64,000 nt of DNA from CAZSNT01 sp964607765 (GCA_964607765.1 CAZSNT010000034.1:1-64000); one strand, 5' to 3'. Counted from the stretch's first letter, positions 1-10,079 are shown. Translations and numbers: made by a program. The notes: a model not told the origin generated them from the sequence alone.

Positions 1-137
1 GCCTACGGATGTGGGAAGGGCCTACGGATGCGGGAAGAGCCTACGGATGTGGGAAGGGCCTACGGATGTGGGAAGGGCCTACGGATGCGGGAAGAGCCTA
101 CGGATGTGGGAAGGGCCTACGGATGGGTGCGGGGACG
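1..137. repeat. Tandem array of a 19-bp repeat
   Basis: Six near-identical units of GCCTACGGATGTGGGAAGG lie head to tail from position 1 to 114. They alternate T/C after the GGATG and G/A at the last base. One or two degraded units follow up to about 150. The array is probably cut by the window edge. There are no spacers between units, so this is not CRISPR. Inverted copies of the same unit sit at the 3' end of the following gene. Confidence 0.9.
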
Positions 138-175
138 GCCTACGGATGGTTGGGAGAGGGATGGAGGTGTGAGCT

Positions 176-1054
176 ATGTCTGAGCAAGAGATCAACGGCG
201 GACCGTGCCTGTACGAGGAAGTAGACGCTGGCGACATGGGGTTGGAGCTCCATGATGGCTGTCTCCTGCATCCCGATCTGACGTACGCGATGAACGGGGC
301 CATGATGGCCGTGCACGCGGAGTTGGGGCCCGGGTGGGACGAGCGAGACTACCATGTCGCAGCCATCGCGGAGCTGACGGCGCGTGGACTGGAAGTCGAG
401 AGCAAGCTGCGCGGGGATCTTCGCCACAGAGGAGTACGAACACACCGTTTTGAGCTTGACCTTCTTGTTGAGGGCAAAGTGATCGCTGAGCTGAAGCATC
501 TCTCCGGTTCCTTTGCCAGGCCGCATTTCTCGCAGGTGATCAACTACCTGGCATTCTGGGGAAAGGACCTTGGCATCCTCTACAATTTCGGCCTGCAGAG
601 GCTTGGCTATAGACGAGTGCCGCTTCTGCCGACGTGCGCCCCTTCGGTGCTTCAGGACGTGGCTTGCAGATCCCTGTCCAAGGCGGAACGTGAGGTATAT
701 GATCTCGTTGCCAACGCCGTCAGGAGCGTCGTGGACGGCCATGGTGTCCGCTACAGCGTCAGATGCCTTAAGGGGCTGTTCCGGGCAGAAGTCAACTTCC
801 AGGATCTGCAGTGCACGGTGCCGGCTGCCCGGCTGACGTACCGTAGCGTGGAGCTTGGCCGTCGTGAAGTTCCGGCGTTCCTGATCAATGGACGGTGTCT
901 CACCGTGATATCTGGCGGCCCGGCAGACTGTTCGGCCAGAGACCGCGCTCGTCTCCAAGCCTATCTCAATCACCTGCAACTGCAGTTTGGCGTGCTCGCA
1001 CACTTCGGGCGGGAGGGTGTGCGCCTGCAGATCACCCGGCCTCCGCATCCGTAG
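176..1054 (+). CDS. Tandem GxxExxY-family protein (PDDEXK-like nuclease fold)
   Basis: The protein has 292 residues and starts at an ATG preceded by a GGAGG-like ribosome site. Residues 35-150 match the GxxExxY family (PF13366 type): the name motif is G53-W-D-E56-R-D-Y59, a PDDEXK-like set is D95 and E105-L-K107, and a conserved Q120-V-I-N-Y stretch leads to a YNFG strand. Family members are normally about 125-130 residues. Here residues 175-292 look like a second, degenerate copy: GVRYSV, a QAYLNHLQLQFGVLAHFG stretch and a similar end, but without the G/E/Y motif or the acidic residues. The last codons and the stop lie inside an inverted copy of the 19-bp repeat found upstream. The cellular role of the family is not established; nuclease activity is inferred from the fold. 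Confidence 0.75.
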   Translation: MSEQEINGGPCLYEEVDAGDMGLELHDGCLLHPDLTYAMNGAMMAVHAELGPGWDERDYHVAAIAELTARGLEVESKLRGDLRHRGVRTHRFELDLLVEGKVIAELKHLSGSFARPHFSQVINYLAFWGKDLGILYNFGLQRLGYRRVPLLPTCAPSVLQDVACRSLSKAEREVYDLVANAVRSVVDGHGVRYSVRCLKGLFRAEVNFQDLQCTVPAARLTYRSVELGRREVPAFLINGRCLTVISGGPADCSARDRARLQAYLNHLQLQFGVLAHFGREGVRLQITRPPHP

Positions 1055-1079
1055 GCTCTTCCCGCATCCGTAGGCCCTC
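1044..1079. repeat. Inverted copies of the 19-bp repeat
   Basis: Two units matching the reverse complement of the 5' array (CGCATCCGTAGGCTCTTCC and CGCATCCGTAGGCCCTCCC) overlap the stop codon of the GxxExxY gene and continue beyond it. The gene is therefore bracketed by the same repeat in opposite orientations, like the ends of a mobile unit. The unit itself is not a recognised transposon end. Confidence 0.85.
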
Positions 1080-1200
1080 CCCTCGTCTGCTTCGCATCCC
1101 GGGGAACGCCGTATTATGTTCGGGACGCGCGCGAGTGGTCGTCTTGGCTGTTCGCGGAAGGCAACGGCAGCGTTCTGGTGTGGAGCGGAGGCTGGGAACG

Positions 1201-2547
1201 ATGGCACAGGTTGGGCTTTCGAGGCGCGGGTTCATGCAGACGGGCGGCGCGGCCGGTGTATTCAGTGTTCTGCCTCGGCATGTGCTGGGCGGCCCTGGGC
1301 AGACGCCGCCGAGCGCGAAACTGAACATTGCGGGGATCGGCGTGGGCGGCAAGGGGTTCGGGAACCTGCGCAGCATGGAGTCGGAGAACATCGTGGCGCT
1401 GTGCGATGTGGACCACAGTTACGCGGGCCGCGCCATCAAACGCTATCCGAACGCGAAGCTCTACAGAGACTACCGTCGCATGCTCGAGGAGCAGGAAGAC
1501 ATCGACGCGGTGATGATCGCGACCCCGGACCACACGCACGCAGCGATCGCCATGGCCGCCATTAAAGCGGGCAAACATGTTTACTGCGAGAAGCCGCTCA
1601 CTGTTGACATCTACGAAGCGCGGATGCTGGCAAAGGCGGCGGAGGAAGCGGGTGTGTGCACGCAGATGGGGATCCAAGGCAATTCGGGTGAGGGCGGCAA
1701 ACTGATGTGCGAGTGGGTGGCGGACGGCGCCTTGGGTGAAGTGTCCGAAGTGGATGCGTGGTGTTCGCTTTCCTATTACCCGCCCGGGCATGCGTCCTGG
1801 AGTTCGCGCTGGCTCACGCGCCCGAAAGACACGCCTGCGGTACCCGACGGTCTGGGCTGGGATGTGTGGATCGGTCCGGCGCCCATGCGCCCGTATCACC
1901 CAGCCTATCATCCGCGGGTCTGGCGGTGCTGGTGGGATTTCGGCAGCGGCATGATGGGCGACCGCGGCGCGCACACGCTGGACCCGGTGATCCGCGCACT
2001 GAAGCTGGGCCTTCCCACGAGTGTCGAAGCGACGTCCACCGGGCTCAACCCCGAGACGCATCCGCTGGCGGCCGTGGTCACGTTCCAGTTCCCGGCCCGT
2101 GAGGGCTTCCCGCCGCTGAAGCTCACGTGGCACGAGGGGCTGCGCTGTCCGCGTCCGCCGGAGCTGGAGGACGGGCGCACGCTGGGGCACAGGGAAGGCG
2201 GCGCATTGCTCAAAGGCACGAAGGGCAAGCTGATGGCGGGCGTCTACGGCAACAGCCCGCGACTCATCCCGGAGACGCGGATGCAGGAGTACGAACGCCC
2301 CGAGCCTACGCTGCCGCGGATCAAGGGCACACACCAGCAGGCCTGGATCCGGGCCTGCAAGACGGACAGGCAGACCGGGGCGAACTTCAGCTATGCCAGT
2401 CACGCGACGGAAATCTGTATCCTGGGCAACATCGCGAAGCGTGTCGATGCCCGTATCGAGTGGGACGCGGCGAACATGCGCGTGACCAATCTCGCGACGG
2501 CGAACGAATACGTGCGCCGTCCGCGTCGTGACGGCTGGGCGCTGTAG
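1201..2547 (+). CDS. Gfo/Idh/MocA family oxidoreductase with Tat signal
   Basis: The protein has 448 residues. The start chosen is the ATG at 1201, just before a twin-arginine signal (S7-R8-R9-G-F-M, then a hydrophobic run ending at PRHVLGG). A Rossmann NAD(P)-binding segment follows (IAGIGVGGKGFG, then VALCDVD). The family EKP motif is at E130-K131-P132 (YCEKPL). The C-terminal half is the beta-sheet substrate domain. Exported members of this family are abundant in planctomycete- and lentisphaera-like bacteria and oxidise or isomerise sugars or cyclitols; the substrate here is unknown. It stands alone between the repeat-flanked GxxExxY gene and the large TPR cluster. Confidence 0.88.
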   Translation: MAQVGLSRRGFMQTGGAAGVFSVLPRHVLGGPGQTPPSAKLNIAGIGVGGKGFGNLRSMESENIVALCDVDHSYAGRAIKRYPNAKLYRDYRRMLEEQEDIDAVMIATPDHTHAAIAMAAIKAGKHVYCEKPLTVDIYEARMLAKAAEEAGVCTQMGIQGNSGEGGKLMCEWVADGALGEVSEVDAWCSLSYYPPGHASWSSRWLTRPKDTPAVPDGLGWDVWIGPAPMRPYHPAYHPRVWRCWWDFGSGMMGDRGAHTLDPVIRALKLGLPTSVEATSTGLNPETHPLAAVVTFQFPAREGFPPLKLTWHEGLRCPRPPELEDGRTLGHREGGALLKGTKGKLMAGVYGNSPRLIPETRMQEYERPEPTLPRIKGTHQQAWIRACKTDRQTGANFSYASHATEICILGNIAKRVDARIEWDAANMRVTNLATANEYVRRPRRDGWAL

Positions 2548-2619
2548 GGAAAAGCTGCCATTCAAAGGTATGGTATACCCGTTTCGTCAGGATCGGGCAC
2601 TCCACAGATCGAGGGAAAA

Positions 2620-5600
2620 ATGATGCGCAACACACTGGTATTGCTGGCAGTGATATGGGGCACGTCAGCCGGCGCGGCCGGCGACCCGGGCAGCATGTTG
2701 GCAGCGTTCGATGCTGCCGTGAAGGCCGGCAAGCACGTCGAGGCGACGCGTGTGATCGAGGAAGCGTTGAAGGATACGCAGTACAAGAACCCCAAGCTGC
2801 TGCACCGTGGCGCCGAGTGGGCCTCGGTCCGAGGCGACACGGCGAAGATGCAGTCACGTTACAAGCTCCTCGCCGACACTGCCGCGGCCGGTTCGGCCGA
2901 GCTCTATGCGGCTCTGACCGCGCTGCTCGAGGCGGGCGTACACCCGCAGCTGTACCTGACGTTCGCGGATCAGTTCGGCGCATCGCAGCCCGAACTGAGC
3001 TGGCGGCACGGTGTGCGGCAGCTCGACCGACTGGCGGGGGACGGGCGTGGCGCCGAGTCGCTTGCCGTTCTCAGTCGGCTGCTGGACACATTCGGCAAGG
3101 ACCCGGGCAAGGTCGGGGCACTGGCTTGGCGGGTTTACCGTCAGGTTCACGAGCTCAAGCTCTACCCGGGCGCCGACCTGCTCGGTCGCGTCTGGGCGGC
3201 GTGCGTGGCATCTCCCCAGTTCCCGGAGAGCACCTTACGGCTGATCCTCGGTTACCGCGAGAAGCTGGTTGGGCGTGAGGAGTTGGCGCGGGCTGTGCTC
3301 GAGGTGCACGAGCACAGGAAGCTCGTTGAGACCTGGGATGTGCGGCGCTACTTCGAGCAGGCGTCCGGTGTGAAGGACGCGGGCATCCGCAAGCGGCTTG
3401 GCCGCAGCTACCTGGCGCTGGACGGGCGATACGAGTCAGGCGCCGACGTGCAGGCGTGGCGGGAGCGTCTTTATGTCATCGCGCGGCAACCTGCGGTATT
3501 CTTCGATACGAAGCTGGTGACGATCGAGGACATCGGGGCACGTTTCGCGGCGCTGCGGGCGGAGTACGGCGAGCCGGACAGCAATCTGCACAGGCTGATG
3601 GAAGAGATTCAGCGCCACTACCTGAACCGCGATGCCGGCCTGAAGCTGGCGTTCTACCTGAAGTGGGCCGACGTGCTTCCCGACACACTGGTCGCGGATT
3701 TCATGAGCTGCGGCTGGAACGACACACGTGCCAGGCCGCGTATCGACGCGTTGATCAAAGGCATGCCGCCTGCGCGGCGTCTTCCGCTGTCGTCGTCGTT
3801 GATGGTTTACGCGAACCGGACCGGCAACAGGGCGCTGCTGACCGAGTCGACCCGGGGCTACATGCTGTGGGAGCTGACGCAGTTCAATCCGGACCACGTG
3901 TTGGGGCAGCTGTTCGGGTGCGAGGCGCTGAGCACGGCGGTGAAGCTGAACGCGTTGAAGCCGTGGGTGACTCGCGTGGGCCGCTCGAAGGCGTGGGATC
4001 AGCTGGCCGCGAAGCTGGACAAAGAGAAGAGCGTGTCGGCAAGCACGCAATACAAGACGTTCCAAACCTGGTGCGGGAAGCAGAAAGGCACGGATGTTCT
4101 GGCACGGGCAGTGGTGACAGTGACCGAGGCACCGGTGAAGCCGAGCACGCATGATCTGAAGCTGGCAAAGGCCTACAAGCGCGGGTTGAGCGCATTCGAG
4201 GGTGATGTCTGCGCGGCCTCCCGCCAACAGCAGCCGTTGGAGTATCGTTGGGTGCGTGCCTTGGACGCGGCCTACGCCAAACACGTGGAGAGGAACGCAA
4301 AGGGCTACACGGAGCGGGCGCGGCTGTGGCTTCCGCGTTTGAAAGAGACAGCGGGCAGCGAGTGGCACAGCACGCTTCAGCGGTTGCGGTGGCTGGGCGG
4401 CCGGGGGGCGGTGTTGGCCATGACGCCGCACTACGGCGCGGCGCTCGAGGCGAGCGGCAAGCCGGGGAGCATGGATTGGAACTGGCTCCGCGACTGGCGT
4501 CCCAAACCGGCTGCCGACGTCATGCCGTTCGAGAACGTGTACGGTATCATGGGGACGTGGGGGCCTTGGACGCTCTGGTATCACTACCGCAATTGGTGGT
4601 CGCCTGCGTTCCGGAACGAGCAGGCCATGAAGATGCAGCACGCCATGGCATCGGCGCCGAACGTGACATCGCGGGACCGTGTGCGGCATCTGTTCTTTGA
4701 CGGCGCCAGCGCCAAGACCCCGTTCCCGACGGCGTTCCTGGACACGCTGTGGCGGCGCTGCATCGCGGACGGCGCGGGTACGGACGGCGTGCAGGTCGAG
4801 TCGGAGGCGTACGCTCTGTCCTGCTTCTTCCGCAGCGGCAAGGCGGCCGCGGGAAAGGCGGCTTTGACCGCGTATTTCGCTGCCACGGCCAAGCGCCCTG
4901 CCCATGAGCAGGTGATGTCGGCCTCCAAGCTGTTGGAGGTCACTGCGGTGCCGCCTGATGTTCAGCGACAGCTGTTGTTGACGCGTCTGCTCCCGTTCGC
5001 GGCCAAGGTCACGCCGCGTCAAGCACGCCTCGTCTACCTGGACCGGCAGGTTCCGGAGGTGGCCAGCTGGCTGGTTCGCGACAAGAAGATCACGCAGGCC
5101 GAGTATGACCGGACCATGGCGACGCTGTATCGGCTGATCGACCAGGGAGCTCGGTTCTACAGTGCGCAGGGGCAGTTTGATCGCGTTTTCCGCGCCGAGG
5201 CGGATCGCGCGCTGGCTGCCGACCAGTGGCCGGCGTTCATGCGCGCCGCGCACCTGCTGGTGCGCCGCATGCGCGCCGAGAGCAGTTGGGGCAACGTCCG
5301 GCGCTACCACGTCGATCCCCTGGTGGCGGCGCTCGAGAAGAAGGAAGCCCCGGAAGCGCTCTACGCGTTCTGCGACATGATCACACGTGTGATGATCCGC
5401 AACCGCGAGCAGGTGCAGCGCGACATGGGCATTGTGAAGATGCAGGCGTCTCTCAACATTCCGGGTCTGATCGGCGTGCCGGAAACCGACCCGACCTACG
5501 ACCTGTTCGTTGCGGCGCAGCATCTCGGCGCCGGCAACCGTACCCGCGCTTGGGAACTGACCGAGCCCAAGCTGCGGCTGCTGCGCCAGCACTGGGAGAG

Positions 5601-8600
5601 TCTGGATACTCAGTATGTGGTCTGGTCCATCGACCGGATGCGGGTCCGAGCCAGCCACAAGGATGCGCTCGACTTCTGCTTCGCCGTGCTGGAGCGGGAG
5701 ATGGAGCTGCCGGTCGAGCTGGTGGCACGGACATACCTGCTCAAAGGCGACACGTACCGGGACATGGAGAACTACCAGGCGGCCCGGGCCGAGTACCAGA
5801 GCCTGACGGCCATCTCACGGTTCAAGGACACCGAGGCCGGCAAGGACGCGCGGCTGCGTCTGATCGAGCTGATGATCCTGACCCGGGACTTCGGTGCCGC
5901 CGAGGCGGCGAGCATGGCGCTGATCGACCGCGGCAGTCTCCAGGATCAGGCTGAGGGGTACTACTTCCTGGCGCAGACGGCCTTCGAGCAGGGCGACTAC
6001 ACCGCCGCACGTGACAGTCTGAAAGAGACATTCAAACGCAAGTCCGGTCACATCCTGGGGCGCCTGCTCGAGGGCGAACTGCGTCTGCTTCTGCCGAGGG
6101 GACTGACGTCCACGGAAGTCCTGATCGGTAATCCGGAGCTGCAGACCGTGGCCATCCCAGGCCGGGAGCTGACACTGAAACTGCAGGACGCGAACCTGTC
6201 CGTTGCCCGTGGCGGCAAGGCGATCCCCGTGGTTGTCACCACCGGGAAGGGCGGGGATCGGGAGACCTTCGACCTGATCGCCGCATCGAACGACATCACT
6301 CTGTTCAGTGCGACGATCGGGACGGCCCTGGGCGATGCGCAGCCCGGCAACCTGCGTCTCGAACTGACCGGTGACGACACCGTCAGCTACGTCATTGATC
6401 CGGCCTTCCAGAAAGCCAACGACCTGGACTACCCGCCCAAAGTCCTGGAGATCAAGTCGGAGGCGCAGCTGGTAGCCAGCGCGGGCGAGATTCTGACCGA
6501 GGAAGAGCAGGAGCAGCTGGCGCTGGAACGCCAGCTCAATCCGTCCCCGACGAGCCGCCGTTTCGAGGGGCGCACGGGCAGCACGGTGCGCCCGGGCAGC
6601 CCCATCTACGTCCAGGTTTCCGATGCGGACCGGGATGTGGGCCCTGACCGGGACCGCGTCACGGTGAGGGCGGAGACGAGTTCCGGGGATGTGATCCAAG
6701 CAGCTGTGCTGGAGGAGACCGGGGCACACACCGGCGTGTTCAGCGGCACGATCCCGACCGGCACGCCGTTCCCCATGGCGCGGGCGTCCGATCAGGAGGA
6801 GGGGAACGACCCGAACGCGGTGATCAACGTGGGCAAGACGGGCGGCTGGCGCAGCCTGGCCGACAGCCGGCCCCCGAAGTGGTTCGAGGCGGACACGATG
6901 AGTTCGCATCAGGTCAAGAGCGCGGAGCTGAGCATGCCCGACCCCGGTTCGGTCAAGCGCTGCCGCGTGCTGGGCACGCTGGGCACGGACACGCATCTGC
7001 TCGGGGTTCATCCTGCCGAGTCGTTCCAGCCGAAAGGCGGCCTGGTCGTTCAGGTGCGTGACAACCATCGCGGCCTGGCTCCGCGCCAGCTCCGACGCTG
7101 GGTTCAGGAAGGCGCGCGGAAGCAGATCGAGATTCCGCAGCCGGTTTACAAGCGCAGCATGGTCGACGAGGCGTTGAAGACCAAGCAGCGGCGTCAGAGC
7201 ACGCGCATCGATGGGATGTTCTGGCTGGAGGAGTCGGGCGAGCTGGTTCTCACCTGGCTCGGGGGCAGAACCCAGCACCGCTACCTGTTCCTCGACGGCG
7301 AGTTGGTTCTGCGCAGCAACACGCAGCTGGCGCGTTGCTACCTGCGCCAGGGCGTGCATCACCTGGAAGTGCTCGCCTACGACGAGTGGGAGCGCAACGA
7401 GCAGTTGGACGTGGGAATTGTCACTGCGGAGGGAGAACGCAAACCCATGCCGGCGGCGTGGTTTTCCGTTGCTGAGTGTCCGCGGCTGGCTGCCGCGCTC
7501 AAGGCGAAGGGCGTGGTTTCGGTGAGCGATACGGGGATCAAGGTCGAGTTACCGGAGCCGATCCGGTTGAAGAGCATTCGCTGGGTGTTCGAGGATTTCA
7601 CGGGCACCAGCATCGGCGCGAACGCCGTCCGCATCGTGGACAGCACGGGCGCTGTAGTCCTGCCCACGGATCGGGACTTCGCCTCGGGCCTGGCCAATGA
7701 CCGCCTCGAATTGGCGCCGGGCGACGACATCAGCATCTCCTACGAGGACACCCTCCGCCTGGACGAGGACACGCCGGTGTGCACGGCCAGCCTGGACTGC
7801 AGTTTCTTCGACGGCGAGGCGTCGCTCGCTTTCGAGCACATCCAGACGGATTCACAGGGCAACGAGCGCAGCGACTTTGTGCCGGCCAAACGTGTGACGC
7901 GCGGCGACCAGCTCATGCTGATCGTCACGGACTACGACCTGGACCTGACCGACCAGCCCGACGCCGTGCCGGTCACGGTCCGGACCAGCAGCGGCGAGGA
8001 GCTGTCCCTGACCGCCCGCGAGACGAGCATGGACAGCAGACGCGGCAGCGATGAACACGCCGGCACGTTCCAGGAAGTGCTGCGCTTCGGCGAGACAACG
8101 GGCGGCAACACGATTCGGCTGGAACCGGAAGACGTGGTGACCGTGAGCTACCTGGACACGGAGAATACCGACCCCGGCATCCCGGTGGAGCGGGACTATG
8201 ACGTGATCTGTCCATCCGCACAGCAACCCCGGCTCAAGATCCTCGACGCACGCATCGCTATGATCGAGGACCGCAGCCCCGCGGCGCTGGAGCGGCTGCG
8301 GCGGCTGCGTCTGACCGATGGCGAGCAGCAGGACATGGTCATCATGAAGGAAGCCATTGTCGCAGACTACGCCGAGGAGCCCACGGACCCGCAGCGGATC
8401 AACAGTCGCACGCCGTTGTTCCTCGAACTGCACTACCCGGAGATGGCGAAACACGCAGACAGCACCTGCACTGTCACCGTGCAGTCGGAGCTTGAGTGCA
8501 GACGTGCCGCGGCAGAGGGGCGTGACGCGGAGGCACTGGCCGTGCCGATGCGTGTTGGCGGGCTCTTGGACGAGGCGCGTCGCAAGGGCTACCCCATCAC

Positions 8601-10074
8601 GAAGGGCGACCTGGCGCACGAGGGCGTCGATTTCCTGGCCAGCGGCATATTCTCGGGCGTTGTCAGACTCCAGGTCGGCAGTCCCGGCGACCCGGTCGAC
8701 GACCTGGTGCGCGGCGAGGAGCAGGAGTTCTCGGCGGCCCCCGAGGAAACGGACGACGCGTTCCGGGTCCCGACGCTCGTTGTTTCCGGTGCAGACACAC
8801 TGCATATCACGGTCCGGAACAGCGCCGGCGAACCCGTGCTGACACGCGACGCGCAGCTGCTGTCCGACGCGGCGATCGAGTTGCTCGACTCCTCCTACGA
8901 GGTGCGGCGGCCGGCCATTCATCTGGGCCAGAAGTTCCACATCCGTGTGGCGGACAACGACCGCGACACGAGCGACGAACGCGACGTCCTCGACGTCAGC
9001 GTAGCCGTGGAGGACGGCGATGCGGTGTCGGTCGCGCTCTCCGAGACCCTGGAGCACTCCGGTGTGTTCACCGGCACGCTGCAGCCGCAATTTGTGGTCC
9101 GCGACGCGGAAGGCCAACGCGCTGCGCCCGACCGGACGGACGATGTCCTGCGCGTTGATTTCGGGGATTTGCTGACGTTCACCGTCACGGACGAGCAGCC
9201 CCTGTCGCAGCAGCAACCGCTGGTGCTGGAAGTGCCGGGGTACGTGTACAAGGGCAGTGACGCGAAGCTGGCCGGCTTCTCGAAGCGGTTCAAGGACCCG
9301 GAGATGGCGGTCAAGACCCGGTTCCTGACCGCGGAGGCGCTGTTCGAAATGGCCAAGGAGCACCGCAAGCTGGGTGAGGACGAGACAGCCCGGAAGGAGA
9401 TCGCCGAAGGGAAACGGATCCTCGAAGAAGCCATGCGCGACTACCCCGAGACATCCCTCGTGGCCCAGGGCGAGTACCTGCTCGCAAACCTGGCGCAGGA
9501 GCTCGGCAACTACCAGGAGGCCGTGGGGCGATACGCGAAAGTCATCGGGAACTGGCCGGACAGCGAATACGCCAGCCGTTCGCAGCTGAAAAAGGCCATC
9601 TGTTTCGAGGAAATGAAGCAGTATGACCAGGCGACGGAGGAGTACGTCCGGCTCATCTACCTGTACACCGACAGTCCCTTGGTGGCCGATGCGACCGTGC
9701 GCCTGGGCAAGTACTACTACGATAATGAACAGTTCGACACTGCGGCAGACATCTTCGCTAAGTTCCAGGAGAACAACCCCACTCACGAGTTGGCGGTGCG
9801 CGCCCTGTTCCTGGCCGGGCAGAGCCTGATGAAATCCGAGAACTTCAGCGGCGCCGTTGGCGTGTATGACCGCCTGGTCGCCAAGTACCCCGACGAAAAG
9901 GACCTGCGGTCCGAGGGCATGTACTGGCTCGGCGATGCGCAGTTCAGAATGCGCGACTACGTGGGCGCATACCGCAGCTTCAAGCAGCTCACCTGGGACT
10001 ATCCCGAGACGAAGTGGGCGAAGATTGCGCGCGGTCGGCTCACGGAGCAGGCCCTGAGCAAGATCGAGGAATAA
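2620..10074 (+). CDS. Giant exported TPR / beta-sandwich scaffold protein
   Basis: The protein has 2484 residues and begins with a signal peptide (hydrophobic core NTLVLLAVIWG, AGA-A cleavage). A GAGGGA ribosome site precedes the ATG pair at 2620/2623. Residues 25-1160 are mostly alpha-helical TPR-like repeats. From about 1165 to 2220 there are several beta-sandwich modules. The clearest, near 1327 and 2094, carry the pattern D-x-D-R-D followed by ETGAHTGVFSGTI or ETLEHSGVFTGTL. Residues 2225-2484 return to canonical TPRs (YQEAVGRYAKVIGNWPDSEY and similar), like the YbgF/BamD class. It heads a same-strand run ending in an ExbB/ExbD motor, so a periplasmic scaffold role is inferred. No enzyme motif was seen. 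Confidence 0.8.
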   Translation: MMRNTLVLLAVIWGTSAGAAGDPGSMLAAFDAAVKAGKHVEATRVIEEALKDTQYKNPKLLHRGAEWASVRGDTAKMQSRYKLLADTAAAGSAELYAALTALLEAGVHPQLYLTFADQFGASQPELSWRHGVRQLDRLAGDGRGAESLAVLSRLLDTFGKDPGKVGALAWRVYRQVHELKLYPGADLLGRVWAACVASPQFPESTLRLILGYREKLVGREELARAVLEVHEHRKLVETWDVRRYFEQASGVKDAGIRKRLGRSYLALDGRYESGADVQAWRERLYVIARQPAVFFDTKLVTIEDIGARFAALRAEYGEPDSNLHRLMEEIQRHYLNRDAGLKLAFYLKWADVLPDTLVADFMSCGWNDTRARPRIDALIKGMPPARRLPLSSSLMVYANRTGNRALLTESTRGYMLWELTQFNPDHVLGQLFGCEALSTAVKLNALKPWVTRVGRSKAWDQLAAKLDKEKSVSASTQYKTFQTWCGKQKGTDVLARAVVTVTEAPVKPSTHDLKLAKAYKRGLSAFEGDVCAASRQQQPLEYRWVRALDAAYAKHVERNAKGYTERARLWLPRLKETAGSEWHSTLQRLRWLGGRGAVLAMTPHYGAALEASGKPGSMDWNWLRDWRPKPAADVMPFENVYGIMGTWGPWTLWYHYRNWWSPAFRNEQAMKMQHAMASAPNVTSRDRVRHLFFDGASAKTPFPTAFLDTLWRRCIADGAGTDGVQVESEAYALSCFFRSGKAAAGKAALTAYFAATAKRPAHEQVMSASKLLEVTAVPPDVQRQLLLTRLLPFAAKVTPRQARLVYLDRQVPEVASWLVRDKKITQAEYDRTMATLYRLIDQGARFYSAQGQFDRVFRAEADRALAADQWPAFMRAAHLLVRRMRAESSWGNVRRYHVDPLVAALEKKEAPEALYAFCDMITRVMIRNREQVQRDMGIVKMQASLNIPGLIGVPETDPTYDLFVAAQHLGAGNRTRAWELTEPKLRLLRQHWESLDTQYVVWSIDRMRVRASHKDALDFCFAVLEREMELPVELVARTYLLKGDTYRDMENYQAARAEYQSLTAISRFKDTEAGKDARLRLIELMILTRDFGAAEAASMALIDRGSLQDQAEGYYFLAQTAFEQGDYTAARDSLKETFKRKSGHILGRLLEGELRLLLPRGLTSTEVLIGNPELQTVAIPGRELTLKLQDANLSVARGGKAIPVVVTTGKGGDRETFDLIAASNDITLFSATIGTALGDAQPGNLRLELTGDDTVSYVIDPAFQKANDLDYPPKVLEIKSEAQLVASAGEILTEEEQEQLALERQLNPSPTSRRFEGRTGSTVRPGSPIYVQVSDADRDVGPDRDRVTVRAETSSGDVIQAAVLEETGAHTGVFSGTIPTGTPFPMARASDQEEGNDPNAVINVGKTGGWRSLADSRPPKWFEADTMSSHQVKSAELSMPDPGSVKRCRVLGTLGTDTHLLGVHPAESFQPKGGLVVQVRDNHRGLAPRQLRRWVQEGARKQIEIPQPVYKRSMVDEALKTKQRRQSTRIDGMFWLEESGELVLTWLGGRTQHRYLFLDGELVLRSNTQLARCYLRQGVHHLEVLAYDEWERNEQLDVGIVTAEGERKPMPAAWFSVAECPRLAAALKAKGVVSVSDTGIKVELPEPIRLKSIRWVFEDFTGTSIGANAVRIVDSTGAVVLPTDRDFASGLANDRLELAPGDDISISYEDTLRLDEDTPVCTASLDCSFFDGEASLAFEHIQTDSQGNERSDFVPAKRVTRGDQLMLIVTDYDLDLTDQPDAVPVTVRTSSGEELSLTARETSMDSRRGSDEHAGTFQEVLRFGETTGGNTIRLEPEDVVTVSYLDTENTDPGIPVERDYDVICPSAQQPRLKILDARIAMIEDRSPAALERLRRLRLTDGEQQDMVIMKEAIVADYAEEPTDPQRINSRTPLFLELHYPEMAKHADSTCTVTVQSELECRRAAAEGRDAEALAVPMRVGGLLDEARRKGYPITKGDLAHEGVDFLASGIFSGVVRLQVGSPGDPVDDLVRGEEQEFSAAPEETDDAFRVPTLVVSGADTLHITVRNSAGEPVLTRDAQLLSDAAIELLDSSYEVRRPAIHLGQKFHIRVADNDRDTSDERDVLDVSVAVEDGDAVSVALSETLEHSGVFTGTLQPQFVVRDAEGQRAAPDRTDDVLRVDFGDLLTFTVTDEQPLSQQQPLVLEVPGYVYKGSDAKLAGFSKRFKDPEMAVKTRFLTAEALFEMAKEHRKLGEDETARKEIAEGKRILEEAMRDYPETSLVAQGEYLLANLAQELGNYQEAVGRYAKVIGNWPDSEYASRSQLKKAICFEEMKQYDQATEEYVRLIYLYTDSPLVADATVRLGKYYYDNEQFDTAADIFAKFQENNPTHELAVRALFLAGQSLMKSENFSGAVGVYDRLVAKYPDEKDLRSEGMYWLGDAQFRMRDYVGAYRSFKQLTWDYPETKWAKIARGRLTEQALSKIEE

Positions 10075-10079
10075 CACGC

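Noticed and set aside
1..137. CRISPR array
   Set aside because: Units are contiguous 19-mers with no unique spacers and no cas genes nearby.
140..1207. Long minus-strand frame opposite the GxxExxY gene
   Set aside because: Shadow of a GC-rich coding strand; low-complexity composition and no recognisable domain.
3436..5658. 740-codon minus-strand frame inside the giant TPR gene
   Set aside because: Antisense shadow; the plus-strand frame has clear TPR periodicity and a signal peptide.
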